Source of the DNA: Brevibacterium sp. UCMA 11754
Lineage (GTDB): Bacteria > Actinomycetota > Actinomycetes > Actinomycetales > Brevibacteriaceae
DNA length: 59,707 nucleotides
Direction: 5' to 3'
Assembly: GCF_021532275.1 (NCBI RefSeq)
Contig: NZ_JACBOT010000019.1
Coordinates: 1 to 59,707, forward strand
The translations under genes and the position numbers were made by a program. Positions 26,008 to 34,814 of the stretch are shown one piece after another. The notes below the pieces were generated by a model. That model was not told the DNA's origin and made no database searches. It saw only the letters and a program-made list of their open reading frames with translations. How positions within the stretch are numbered: position 1 is the stretch's first letter; the number at the start of each line of letters is the position of its first letter.

Positions 26008-28652
26008 AATTCCATTCCATCCACCTGCGCAATTACCGCGGGATTGCGGACTCCCGCGTTGAATTCGGCGATGGAGTCACCGTCGTCGAAGGACCCAACG
26101 AGGTCGGCAAGTCCTCAATCCATGAAGCCATCACCCATCTGCGCGAAGACAAATCGAGCTCACGCAAGGCCAGCGTCAAAGAGACCCAACCCGTCGGTGT
26201 CGATGCCGGACCCGAAGTGGAACTGCACCTGAGCACAGGGGACTACGAACTCAAGTACCGGAAACGGTGGATCAAACAGCCTTTCACCGAACTCAGCGTG
26301 ATCAGACCCAGAGCGGAACAGCTGAGCAGCGATGATGCCCACGACCGGTTCCTCTCGATCCTCGCCGATACCGTCGACGTCGATCTCCTCGTCGCCCTCG
26401 ACGTGGCACAGGGAGAAAGCCTGGCCCAGGCACCGCTGGCTCAGATCAAGGCACTGCACTCCGCGCTCAACGAATCGGGCATCGAGGTCGCCGACCACGA
26501 TGACTTCCTTGATCGGATCGAAGCCGAATATTCGAAGTACTTCACAAAGTCCGGAAAGGAGACCGGTGACTACAAGGCAGCGAACGCTGAAGTCCCCAGT
26601 GCCGAAGCTGCGTTTGAAGAGCTGCGTGAACGCAGCCACGGGATGGACGAGCTCGTCGACAACCACGCCCGCGCTGCCGCACGCCTGGAAACGGTGCACG
26701 CCCAGCTGACACAGGCCCTGACTGACCGCGACGACGCCGAACAGGCGGCGAAGGCCGTGGCTGAACTCAAAGCAGTGCTCGATCAGACAATGGAACAGGC
26801 GAAGTCCGCACAGCGTGATGAGCAGATCGCCCGGGAAGCTCTGGACCGACGCACACAGCTCATCGACGATGTCGCTGCGGCCGAGGAGACCGTGACTGCG
26901 ACCCGATCTTCGGTCACTGACCTTGAAGCGACGCAAAGTGACATCGACTCGGACTTCGCTCGCGCGCAGAAGACCCTCGAGGACAAGCAGAGCGCGCTCG
27001 ACGAGGCACGTGCACTTGCGAAGGCTGCAGCCAAAGACGTGACCGAGGCGCGTGCCCGCACTGAACTCACCGAACTCACACGTCGACTCGACACCATTCG
27101 TGACCATGATGAGAAGAAGAGCCGGGCACAGGCGACGATCGGATCGATTGCCGTCACCGTCAAGGACGTCGAGGCGCTGATCTCGCTGGAGACAGAGGTG
27201 AGGATCGCGGAGAACGCGAAGACCTCCGCCGCGGCACAAATCGTCGCGAAACGCCTCGGCTCGCAGGCCGTAGATGTCGATGGAAGCGCGCTGGGTGATG
27301 GTGCAACCGGAGAATTCGCCGCGGTCAAGGACGTGCGAATCACGATCGAGGGCATCGCTGACATCACCGTGCGCCCGGGAGCATCACCCGTCGAGCTGGA
27401 CAAGGCACTGACCTCGGCCAGACAAGCATTCGAGGCAGAGCTGCAACGCCTCGATGTCGACTCCGTGGCCCAAGCCCGGGAAAGAGCCGATGCTCGTGCT
27501 GCTGCAGAAGCAGTCAAGGCAGAGGCCGATTCGACGCTCAAGGTCCTCTTGGGCCAGGACCGGCGCGACAAGCTTGAAGCCGCGCTGGCTCGCGCACAGC
27601 AGATCCTCGGAACCGATGGAACCCGCCCAATCTCTGATGGCAAACCTGTGGACGGCGCCGAGGCGGAAAGCAGTCATGATGAGAGGAGCCTTCGCGAGCT
27701 CGAAACGGCAGTCACCGAGTCCGAGAAGACTGCCGACGACGCTCAGTCCGCGGTGGATGCCGCCCGCGTCGAACTCGAACGAACTCGCACGAACAAAGAT
27801 GACGCGCGCGTGGATACGGTCCGGGCGCAGACCAGCCTGAAAGAAGCCGAAACTCAGCACGAGAGATTGACGAGCAGTCTGGCTGCGGCAAGGACGACGA
27901 ACTCTGACGCCGATCTGCATGAAGCGGTGAAGTCTGCGGAGGCTCGAGCTTCGAAGGTCGACTCACAGGTCAGCGAAGCACGAGTCGCCTATGAGGCAGC
28001 CGATCCCGAGTCCTTGGAGATGCAGCTGCAGAACGTACGGCAACTCGTCGGCAGCAAGGAAGCCCAGCGAGAGGAAGTGCGGCAGGACGTCGATCGTCTC
28101 TCGGCCCTCATCGACGATCGTGCCAGCGAAGGCATCTACGAAAAGCTCGCGGCTGCCGAAGAGACAATGGAATCGGCGCAGAAGAGGCAGGCGCGGCTGG
28201 ACCGTCAGGCGACGGCAATCAACCTGCTGCGCACCACCGTTCTCAAACACAAGGAAGAGTCCCAGCGGAAATACGTGGCTCCCTTCAAGGAGCAGATCGA
28301 ACGATTGGGCAGGTTGGTGTTCGGGCAGGGACTGTCGGTTGAGGTCTCTGAGGATCTTGAAATCGTCTCACGCACCTTGAACGAACGAACCGTGCCCTTC
28401 GAATCGCTGTCAGGCGGAACGAAGGAACAGCTCGCGCTCATCGGCAGGCTCGCGGTAGCGACACTTGTCGACAGCGAGTCGGGGGCACCTGTGGTCCTCG
28501 ACGATGCCTTCGGCTTCGCCGATGCACAGCGCCTCAACGCCCTCAACGTCATCCTCTCCACGGTGGGCCAGAGCGCCCAGGTCATCCTGCTCACCTGCCA
28601 ACCGGACCGTTTCGCCCGCCTCGGTGGGGCGAAGACGGTGAGCCTGACGTAA
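26004..28652 (+). CDS. SbcC/YhaN-like SMC-family ATPase
   Basis: An 882-aa protein starting at ATG 26004, overlapping the nuclease stop. Walker A is GPNEVGKSSI (near residue 35), followed by two long coiled-coil arms rich in Ala/Glu/Lys (about 240-470 and 540-740). The centre has a compact Gly/Val segment (about 410-470, AVDVDGSALGDGATGEFAAV) rather than a Rad50 zinc hook; I see no CxxC. The signature SGGTKEQLALIGRLA and Walker B APVVLDDAFGFAD are near the C-terminus. It lacks the hook, so it resembles the YhaN-type branch more than true SbcC. Confidence 0.86.
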   Translation: MKFHSIHLRNYRGIADSRVEFGDGVTVVEGPNEVGKSSIHEAITHLREDKSSSRKASVKETQPVGVDAGPEVELHLSTGDYELKYRKRWIKQPFTELSVIRPRAEQLSSDDAHDRFLSILADTVDVDLLVALDVAQGESLAQAPLAQIKALHSALNESGIEVADHDDFLDRIEAEYSKYFTKSGKETGDYKAANAEVPSAEAAFEELRERSHGMDELVDNHARAAARLETVHAQLTQALTDRDDAEQAAKAVAELKAVLDQTMEQAKSAQRDEQIAREALDRRTQLIDDVAAAEETVTATRSSVTDLEATQSDIDSDFARAQKTLEDKQSALDEARALAKAAAKDVTEARARTELTELTRRLDTIRDHDEKKSRAQATIGSIAVTVKDVEALISLETEVRIAENAKTSAAAQIVAKRLGSQAVDVDGSALGDGATGEFAAVKDVRITIEGIADITVRPGASPVELDKALTSARQAFEAELQRLDVDSVAQARERADARAAAEAVKAEADSTLKVLLGQDRRDKLEAALARAQQILGTDGTRPISDGKPVDGAEAESSHDERSLRELETAVTESEKTADDAQSAVDAARVELERTRTNKDDARVDTVRAQTSLKEAETQHERLTSSLAAARTTNSDADLHEAVKSAEARASKVDSQVSEARVAYEAADPESLEMQLQNVRQLVGSKEAQREEVRQDVDRLSALIDDRASEGIYEKLAAAEETMESAQKRQARLDRQATAINLLRTTVLKHKEESQRKYVAPFKEQIERLGRLVFGQGLSVEVSEDLEIVSRTLNERTVPFESLSGGTKEQLALIGRLAVATLVDSESGAPVVLDDAFGFADAQRLNALNVILSTVGQSAQVILLTCQPDRFARLGGAKTVSLT

Positions 28653-28708
28653 CCCGGCATCGCGCAGACAGACCCAGGCGGACCCGACAGCTGCAGTCTG
28701 CGCACGTA

Positions 28709-28747
28709 GTCACGGCCGCCACGTCAAGCAGACGTGGCGGCCGTGAC
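28709..28747. terminator. Perfect 17-bp hairpin between convergent genes
   Basis: The arm GTCACGGCCGCCACGTC (28709-28725) is fully complementary to 28731-28747 across a 5-base loop AAGCA. It lies 56 bp after the ATPase stop and 39 bp before the stop of the ligase gene on the other strand, so it probably terminates both. Confidence 0.85.
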
Positions 28748-28785
28748 CAGCTGACATCATTGGCAGCGTGCAGTCGACTCGCGGA

Positions 28786-30522
28786 TCAGTCGGTACCGGC
28801 CGCCCCTGCTTTCGCCTCCTGCGCCGCAGCAACGGCATCGGCGCGAATGGTGCGGCGCAGAATCTTGCCTGAGCTGGTTTTGGGCAGCTCGTCGATGATG
28901 GTCACCTGACGTGGCGCCTTGTACGAGGCCAACTTCTCGCGACAGAACTCGACGATCTCAGCCTCGGTGACCTCATCGGCTTCAGGGCCCGACTGAAGAG
29001 TCACGAACGCGGCGACACTCTCGCCGCGGTACTCGTCGGGAATGCCGACAACTGCTGCCTCTTGGATTGCAGGGTGTGTGTAGAGGACATCCTCAACCTC
29101 CCGCGGCCAGACCTTGAACCCGGAGGCGTTGATCATGTCCTTCTTGCGATCGACGATGAAGAGCCATCCGTCCTCATTCATGTATCCGACGTCGCCGGTG
29201 CGCAGCTCCCCATTCGGGATCTGTTCGGCTGTGGCCTTCTCATTGTTGATGTATTCGGAAACGACCTCAGGTCCCGAGATGGCGACTTCGCCGATCTCAT
29301 CGGGGCCCAGCGGTTCGCCGGAGTCATCGAGGATGCGGATCATGGTGTCCGGTTGGGGCAGACCGCAGGAGAGATTGCCGCTGTCAGGGTCAACCGGTGC
29401 TCGCAGTCCAGGTGGGACGGTGGCGACCTGCGCGCAGGTCTCTGTCAGCCCATATCCCTGGCCGATGTAGACGCCGGTCTTCTGCTCGAACTTGTTCACC
29501 AATCCCTCGGGCAGCGGTGCACCCCCGGACATGATGCGTTTGAACGATGAGAAGTGATCAGGTGTCGCGGACGGATGAGCCAACATCGCGGTATAGACCG
29601 TCGCCGGTCCGGCCATATAAGTCGGCCTCTCGCGCAGGAAGAGTTCGAGAAGCGATCCAGGGTCGAAACGATAGTTGAGGACCAGACGTGCGCCACCGCT
29701 GACTCCAGCGATGAACTGGCAGACGAACCCGGTGATGTGGAAGATGGGGGCCAAGGTGAGGAAGCCGTCACCAGGTTCGAACGACGGTGTCCGCACACAG
29801 TAGCGAGAGTTGCTCGACACGGAGGCATGAGTCCCCGATGCTCCCTTCGACCGGCCCGAAGTTCCCGAGGTGTAGACGACAATCGCTCTGTCTTCGGGAT
29901 TCGGAGCAGCCGGTGTGAAATCGGTATCCAGCCTCGCCTGGACGACGGCCTGGAAGTCAGGGAGATTGGGCACCTGATCCGCGCCGGGATTCTCACCAGG
30001 AGTTCCGGGAAGCTCATTGAACATGGAGAAGATCGCCTCGGGGCCATCGGTCTGGAAGCCGCGATCATCGTTGAGCACAACCACAGGAAGCGACGCCGCA
30101 TACGGAGCGACGCGATTCAGGAATGCAGCCTTCGAGACCATGAGTCCCTTCACCTCTGCATCGGCGAAGATGTGCTCGAGCTCGCCCCGATACATGGGAT
30201 TGAGCGGGACAACCACACCACCGACCTTCCAGATGCCGTACGTGGCGATCATGAAGGCGGGAGTGTTCTGATCATAGATGGCGACCCGGTCGCCGAATCC
30301 GATGCCCTGCTCCGACAGATAAGCAGCGAACGCGGTGGAGTATCGGTCGAATTCCGACCAGGTCAGCGTGAACCCGTAGTAGCTGATGGCCTCTTCATCA
30401 CCGCGCGTTGCGACCGTCGCGGCCAGGTCGCGCAGCGTTGTGGACTTCTCCAAGGTGTAGGGCTCGTTCGCAAGATCTCCCCAGGTATTCAGCCAGGGAC
30501 GGGTGTCTGTCCACGTGCTCAT
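28786..30522 (-). CDS. Acyl-CoA synthetase of the kinase/ACAD operon
   Basis: A 578-aa AMP-forming ligase. The phosphate-binding loop reads VYTSGTSGRSKGASGTH, the A5-type motif GQGYGLTETCA, A7 ELRTGDVGYMNEDGW, and A10 PKTSSGKILRRTIR, which keeps the catalytic lysine. It activates a carboxylic acid to its CoA thioester. It is the last gene of an operon with an APH-like kinase, an SDR and an ACAD10/11-type dehydrogenase, which suggests a hydroxy or keto acid substrate (LvaE-like role). A gap of 48 bp separates it from the dehydrogenase gene. Confidence 0.88.
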   Translation of the reverse strand: MSTWTDTRPWLNTWGDLANEPYTLEKSTTLRDLAATVATRGDEEAISYYGFTLTWSEFDRYSTAFAAYLSEQGIGFGDRVAIYDQNTPAFMIATYGIWKVGGVVVPLNPMYRGELEHIFADAEVKGLMVSKAAFLNRVAPYAASLPVVVLNDDRGFQTDGPEAIFSMFNELPGTPGENPGADQVPNLPDFQAVVQARLDTDFTPAAPNPEDRAIVVYTSGTSGRSKGASGTHASVSSNSRYCVRTPSFEPGDGFLTLAPIFHITGFVCQFIAGVSGGARLVLNYRFDPGSLLELFLRERPTYMAGPATVYTAMLAHPSATPDHFSSFKRIMSGGAPLPEGLVNKFEQKTGVYIGQGYGLTETCAQVATVPPGLRAPVDPDSGNLSCGLPQPDTMIRILDDSGEPLGPDEIGEVAISGPEVVSEYINNEKATAEQIPNGELRTGDVGYMNEDGWLFIVDRKKDMINASGFKVWPREVEDVLYTHPAIQEAAVVGIPDEYRGESVAAFVTLQSGPEADEVTEAEIVEFCREKLASYKAPRQVTIIDELPKTSSGKILRRTIRADAVAAAQEAKAGAAGTD

Positions 30523-30570
30523 CTCTTCACTTCCTTCATCGTCGAATGGGGTGTTGCACAGCTTCTCCGG

Positions 30571-31775
30571 CTACTTGCGGTACTTCTTCATCTCGTTCCG
30601 AGCGATTGAGCGTTTGTGCACCTCATCGGGGCCATCGGCCAGACGCAACGTGCGCATGTGCGCCCACATGCTGGCCAGTGGGAAGTCCTCGGTGACACCG
30701 GCACCGCCGTGGACCTGGATCGCGCGATCGATGATCTTCAATGCCATGGCGGGTGCGACGACCTTGATCTCAGCGATCTCGTTCTTCGCGACCTTGTTGC
30801 CGTGCTTGTCCATCATGTCCGCCGCATGCAGCGTCAGCAGCCTGGCCTGATCGATCTCGATCCGGGCCTCGGCGATCCAGTCCTGGATGTTCGCGCGAGA
30901 CGACAGCTTCTCACCGAAGGTCACCCGTTCCTCGGCGCGCTTGACCATGAGCTCCAACGCCCGCTCGGCCGCACCGATCGCACGCATGCAGTGGTGGATT
31001 CGGCCCGGCCCAGACGGGCCTGACTGATCGCGAAGCCCTCGCCTTCGCCCTTGAGGATGTCGCTGGCGGGGACGCGGACATCTTCGAAGGTGATCTCGGC
31101 GTGGCCCTCCCGATCGTGATAGCCGAAGACGGGAAGGTTGCGCACCACGGTGACACCCGGGGCATCGATCGGGACGACGAGCATCGACTGCTGACGGTGC
31201 ACCTCGGCATCGGGGGAGGTTTTGCCCATGACGATGAGGACACGGCAGTGAGGGTGCATGCCGTTCGAGGCGAACCATTTGCGGCCGTTGAGGACGAATC
31301 CGTCATCTGTGGGCTCCATGCGCATCTCGACGTTCGTGGCATCGGAGCTGGCGACAGCGGGTTCGGTCATGGCGAAGGCCGAGGCGATCTCACCGTTGAG
31401 CAGAGGCCCCAGGTACTTCTCCTTGTGCTCATCGGTACCGAAGCGGGTGAAGACTTCCATGTTGCCCGTGTCAGGGGCGTTGCAGTTGATGGATTCGGGG
31501 GCGATCTCGATGCTGTGCCCGGTGATCTCGGCCAGCGGAGCGTATTCGAGGTTCGTCAGCCCCGGCCCCCACTGGGGATCGGGGTGGAAGAGGTTCCACA
31601 ATCCCTGGCTCTTGGCCTCGGCCTTGAGATCCTCGAGGATCTGCGGCTGAGTGTGCGGGCTGTCTGCCGCGGCCATCTGCTGGGCATAGACGGACTCCGC
31701 GGGGTAGACGAAGTCGTCCATGAACCTTCTCAGACGTTCCTGATAGTCGCGGCCGCGTTCAGTCGTTTCCAGCAT
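30571..31775 (-). pseudogene. ACAD10/11-type acyl-CoA dehydrogenase, one frameshift
   Basis: Two frames join to a ~400-aa acyl-CoA dehydrogenase. The first (from ATG 31775, good GAGGAG site) contains INCNAPDTGNMEVF, MTEPAVASSDATN and [14 protein letters not shown]. The second contains [36 protein letters not shown] and [11 protein letters not shown]. These blocks are the ones that mark the ACAD10/11 subfamily. The frame breaks at about 31011, where GGGCCGGGCC lacks one C relative to a continuous reading. This could be a true frameshift or a homopolymer base-call error. If repaired, the enzyme would be expected to work on the 4-phospho-acyl-CoA made by the kinase of the same operon. It overlaps the SDR gene by 17 bp. 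Confidence 0.85.
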
Positions 31776-32658
31776 GTGTGGTCTCCTCTTTGAGTCGGTA
31801 CGCTTCGTTGAGCCGGTTCTGATAGCGGCTCATGCCTTTGAGCCAGCGGTCGTAGTCGCTGCCCTTCATGCGGTACATGTCGAGCACCTCGGGGTGGGGG
31901 AGGATGAGGAACTGCTCAGCTTCGACGGCATCGAGAGCGACGTTCGCGACGGCGGCGGGCGTGAGCACCGTGCCGGCTTCGGTGACTGCTGCCTGTGCCG
32001 GCCCGTCGGCACCACTGGCGCGCAGCAGGTCGGTGTCGACGCCCATCGGAGCGATGACCGAAGCCCGGATTCCGTCCTCGCGGTAGGTCAGGGACAGCCA
32101 TTCGGCGAACCCGACCGAGGCGTGCTTGGTCACCGAATACGCGGCCGATCCGATCTGGGTGAGCAGGCCCGCCGCCGAGGCGGTCGCAACGAAATATCCT
32201 GCCCCGGCCTCCTGCCAGCGGGGGATGAGGGCTTGGGCTGCGCGGATGTGGGCGCGCAGGTTGACGTCGATGATGGCGTCCCAGTCGCCGTCGGAATCAC
32301 CGAGTCCCGCGGGACCGATGATGCCGGCGTTCGCGAAGTACATGTCGACTCCGCCGAGGCGGTCGTCGGCGAAGGCGATGAGATCGTCGATTCCGTCGAC
32401 CGAGGATGCGTCTCCCACCCATGCGTGGACTGTGGCGGTGGAGCCGAGTCCCGCGGCAGTGTCGGTGACTGAGGGGGCGAGATCGGCGAGGACCACTCGG
32501 GCTCCGCGCGCGATCAGTTCGGTCGCCAGCGCCGCACCGATCCCGCCGGCACCGCCGGTGACGATGACGCGCTTGTCGGCAAGGGGGATCTTCACACCGT
32601 TGCCGGAGACCCTCGTGTCGCCGATGGAGACTCTCGTGTTGTTCTCAGGTGCGTTCAT
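31759..32658 (-). CDS. Short-chain dehydrogenase/reductase of the kinase/ACAD operon
   Basis: A 299-aa SDR starting at ATG 32658, which overlaps the kinase stop by ATGA. An unusual N-terminal extension of ~25 residues contains a near-repeat (TRVSIGDTRVSGNG). The NAD(P) motif is VTGGAGGIGAAL, then FANAGIIGP, and the catalytic Tyr-Lys in AAYSVTKHASVG with upstream Ser. The C-terminus contains a GSDYDRWLKGMSRYQNR tail. In the lva pathway an SDR reduces 4-keto-acyl-CoA to 4-hydroxyacyl-CoA; context supports a similar role here, without proof. Confidence 0.87.
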   Translation of the reverse strand: MNAPENNTRVSIGDTRVSGNGVKIPLADKRVIVTGGAGGIGAALATELIARGARVVLADLAPSVTDTAAGLGSTATVHAWVGDASSVDGIDDLIAFADDRLGGVDMYFANAGIIGPAGLGDSDGDWDAIIDVNLRAHIRAAQALIPRWQEAGAGYFVATASAAGLLTQIGSAAYSVTKHASVGFAEWLSLTYREDGIRASVIAPMGVDTDLLRASGADGPAQAAVTEAGTVLTPAAVANVALDAVEAEQFLILPHPEVLDMYRMKGSDYDRWLKGMSRYQNRLNEAYRLKEETTHAGND

Positions 32659-33689
32659 GACTTCTCCAGAAGGGTCAGAGCCTGGCGAGCGAGGTCTTCG
32701 ACGCCGGCGCCGGCGGTTTCCGGATCGAGGTCGAGGTCGCCCATCTTGCCGGTCACCAGGCGCGTGTAGACACCTTCGCGGATGCACGCGAGCTTCCACA
32801 TCGCGAAGGCCTCGTAGTAGCCGACGTCGTGGACCTCGTGTCCGCTGACCTCCTGGTAGCGGTCGATGATCTCCTCGGCTTCCGGGAAACCGAGGTCGGG
32901 GGTCGGCACCCAGATGCTCGTGTAGTCCGTGGGCACCGTGAGCATCGCGACGAAGTATCCCAGATCGGTGAGCACCTCGCCGACTGCCGTGAGCTCCCAG
33001 TCGACGACGGCGTTGACGCTGCCGTCGGGGGCGAAGATCATGTTGTTGGGTTTGAAGTCGCCGTGGGCCAGACCAACGGGGCTGCCGGCCGGATCTGGCA
33101 TTCTCTGGGCAAGAGCGTCGTGGACCTCACGGATGATGGGGATGTCGCGCATGGAGATCTCTTCGACCTGCCCGAGCCAGCGTCGCAGCTGCCGTTCGAT
33201 GAGACCGCCGTTTCGGCGCAGATCCCCGAGGCCGACCTCGTCGATGTCGACGCGATGGATCGCCGCCAGCGTATCGACCATGCCGAACGCGCACGTCCGC
33301 TTGTCGTCCGGTCGTGGTCCGGCAGGGATCCGCGCCCAATCGGAGGGTTCATTGATGGCGAACCCGGGGCAGTGATCCATGAAGACGAAGGGCACGTCGA
33401 GGACCTCAGGATCGTCGACGATGTCGATGACGTGGGGAACGGGCACGGCACTGTCAGACAGCGCTGCCATGATCCGACCCTCACGGGAGACGTTGTGGGC
33501 ACTTCCACCGGAGTGACCGAGCGGCGGACGTCGGAGCACCCAGCGCGGGAGTCCGTCCACGGTGATCGTGAAAGTGAGATTTGAGCGTCCGATGGACATG
33601 ACTTCGACGTCGAAGTCTGTGACTCCGAACCGGTCCTCAAGCCATCGCCCGATGGTTGAGGGATCGAATCCTGCAGGTGCTGTGGTCAA
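32655..33689 (-). CDS. APH-like phosphotransferase (ACAD10/11 kinase-domain/LvaA type)
   Basis: A 344-aa kinase-fold protein. It has GRSNLTFTITVDG as nucleotide loop, VLRRPPLGHSGGSAHNVSRE as the family signature, catalytic HGDFKPNNMIF (Brenner-type) and metal-binding VVDWELTAVGEVLTDLGY. These match the N-terminal kinase domain of mammalian ACAD10/11 and LvaA of Pseudomonas, which phosphorylate the 4-hydroxyl of 4-hydroxyacyl-CoA. It is the first gene of its operon, followed by SDR, ACAD and ligase. Similar proteins are often annotated loosely as aminoglycoside phosphotransferase; antibiotic resistance is unlikely given the context. Confidence 0.88.
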   Translation of the reverse strand: MTTAPAGFDPSTIGRWLEDRFGVTDFDVEVMSIGRSNLTFTITVDGLPRWVLRRPPLGHSGGSAHNVSREGRIMAALSDSAVPVPHVIDIVDDPEVLDVPFVFMDHCPGFAINEPSDWARIPAGPRPDDKRTCAFGMVDTLAAIHRVDIDEVGLGDLRRNGGLIERQLRRWLGQVEEISMRDIPIIREVHDALAQRMPDPAGSPVGLAHGDFKPNNMIFAPDGSVNAVVDWELTAVGEVLTDLGYFVAMLTVPTDYTSIWVPTPDLGFPEAEEIIDRYQEVSGHEVHDVGYYEAFAMWKLACIREGVYTRLVTGKMGDLDLDPETAGAGVEDLARQALTLLEKS

Positions 33690-33705
33690 CGTCGACCCTC
33701 CCGAG

Positions 33706-33719
33706 TGAACAATCGTTCA
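33706..33719. promoter_or_regulatory. Candidate TetR operator in the divergent promoter
   Basis: The near-palindrome TGAACAATCGTTCA lies 16 bp upstream of the kinase start and 123 bp upstream of the divergent oxidoreductase. A related 14-mer precedes the thiolase gene. The TetR gene at 37548 is the obvious candidate regulator. Confidence 0.5.
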
Positions 33720-33842
33720 GTTTCAATCACAGTATTCAACCCAGACGTGGGAGTCAAGCTGAAATCGTGATGCCGGTCACCACCGAATGTGATAGTGATG
33801 AGTGGGTCATCCCACGCTTCTTTCATCCACAGTGAGGAAATC

Positions 33843-34814
33843 ATGAGAGCCATTCGCGTTGCCACCCTGACCGGACCAGACGATGTTGAGCTTGCGGAAG
33901 TCGACCGGCCTACTCCGGGACAGGGCGAGATCCTCATCGAGGTCGCCTATGCCGGGGTGACGTTTCCCGAACTGCTCCAGACCAGGGGCATGTACCAGGT
34001 CAAGCATGACCTGCCCTTCGTCCTCGGGTCGGAGGCGGCCGGCATCGTCGCCGAGGCGGGCCCTGGGTCCCGGTTCTCCGAAGGTGACCGTGTGGCTGCG
34101 ATTCCCGGCAAAGGCTCATTCGCGGAGTTCATGGTCGCCTCCGACGAACAGACAGTGCCCGTGCCTGACGGCATCAGCCTGGCCCACGCTGCTGGAATGC
34201 CGATGAACGTGCTCACCGCGGACTTCGCGCTGCGCTTGAGGGCGCAGGCGAAGGCCGGACAGTCCATCCTCGTCCATGGCGCAGCCGGAGGACTCGGATC
34301 GGCGGCGGTGCAGATGGCGCTGGCCATCGGCCTCGAAGTCATCGGCGTGGTCTCGACCGAGGCCAAGGCCCAGACGGTGCGCGAGCTCGGCGCCACACAT
34401 GTGGTCATGGCAGAGGGCTTCAAGGACGCGACCAAGGAGATCTATCCGAACGGAGTCGACTATGTCTTCGACCCGGTCGGCGGGGACCGCTTCACCGACT
34501 CGACCCGAGTCCTCGCGCCCTACGGCCGACTTCTCGTCCTCGGATTCACCGCCGGTGAGATCCCCTCGGTCAAGGTCAACCGTCTGCTGCTGAAGAACAT
34601 CTCCGTCGACGGTGTGGCCTGGGGTGCCGCGACCCGCGAGCGGCCCGGCTACATCGCCGAACAGTGGGACGCGATCTCTGACTATGTGGCTGCGGGCAAG
34701 CTCAATCCCGCGATCCACGGCACCTACCCGCTCAGCGACGCTGCGACCGCGATCGGCGAACTCGACTCACGCAGCGTCCAGGGAAAGGTGCTCCTCGAAG
34801 TCAAAGGCGAGTGA
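33843..34814 (+). CDS. NADPH:quinone oxidoreductase-like MDR protein
   Basis: A 323-aa zinc-free medium-chain dehydrogenase/reductase starting at ATG 33843 after GTGAGGAAA. The N-terminal GroES-like domain contains AYAGVTFPELLQTRGMY and GSEAAGIVAEAG. The nucleotide-binding signature is ILVHGAAGGLGSAAVQMA, followed by DYVFDPVGGDRF. Members reduce quinones or enoyl-type substrates with NADPH. It is divergent from the kinase operon and stops one base before the end of the convergent dehydrogenase gene. Its place in the pathway could be reduction of an unsaturated CoA ester, which is inference. Confidence 0.86.
   Translation: MRAIRVATLTGPDDVELAEVDRPTPGQGEILIEVAYAGVTFPELLQTRGMYQVKHDLPFVLGSEAAGIVAEAGPGSRFSEGDRVAAIPGKGSFAEFMVASDEQTVPVPDGISLAHAAGMPMNVLTADFALRLRAQAKAGQSILVHGAAGGLGSAAVQMALAIGLEVIGVVSTEAKAQTVRELGATHVVMAEGFKDATKEIYPNGVDYVFDPVGGDRFTDSTRVLAPYGRLLVLGFTAGEIPSVKVNRLLLKNISVDGVAWGAATRERPGYIAEQWDAISDYVAAGKLNPAIHGTYPLSDAATAIGELDSRSVQGKVLLEVKGE

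Noticed and set aside
32655..33689. Aminoglycoside resistance gene
   Set aside because: The fold is APH-like, but the VLRRPPLG and SAHNVSRE signatures and the operon with ACAD and ligase fit the ACAD10/11-LvaA kinase family.
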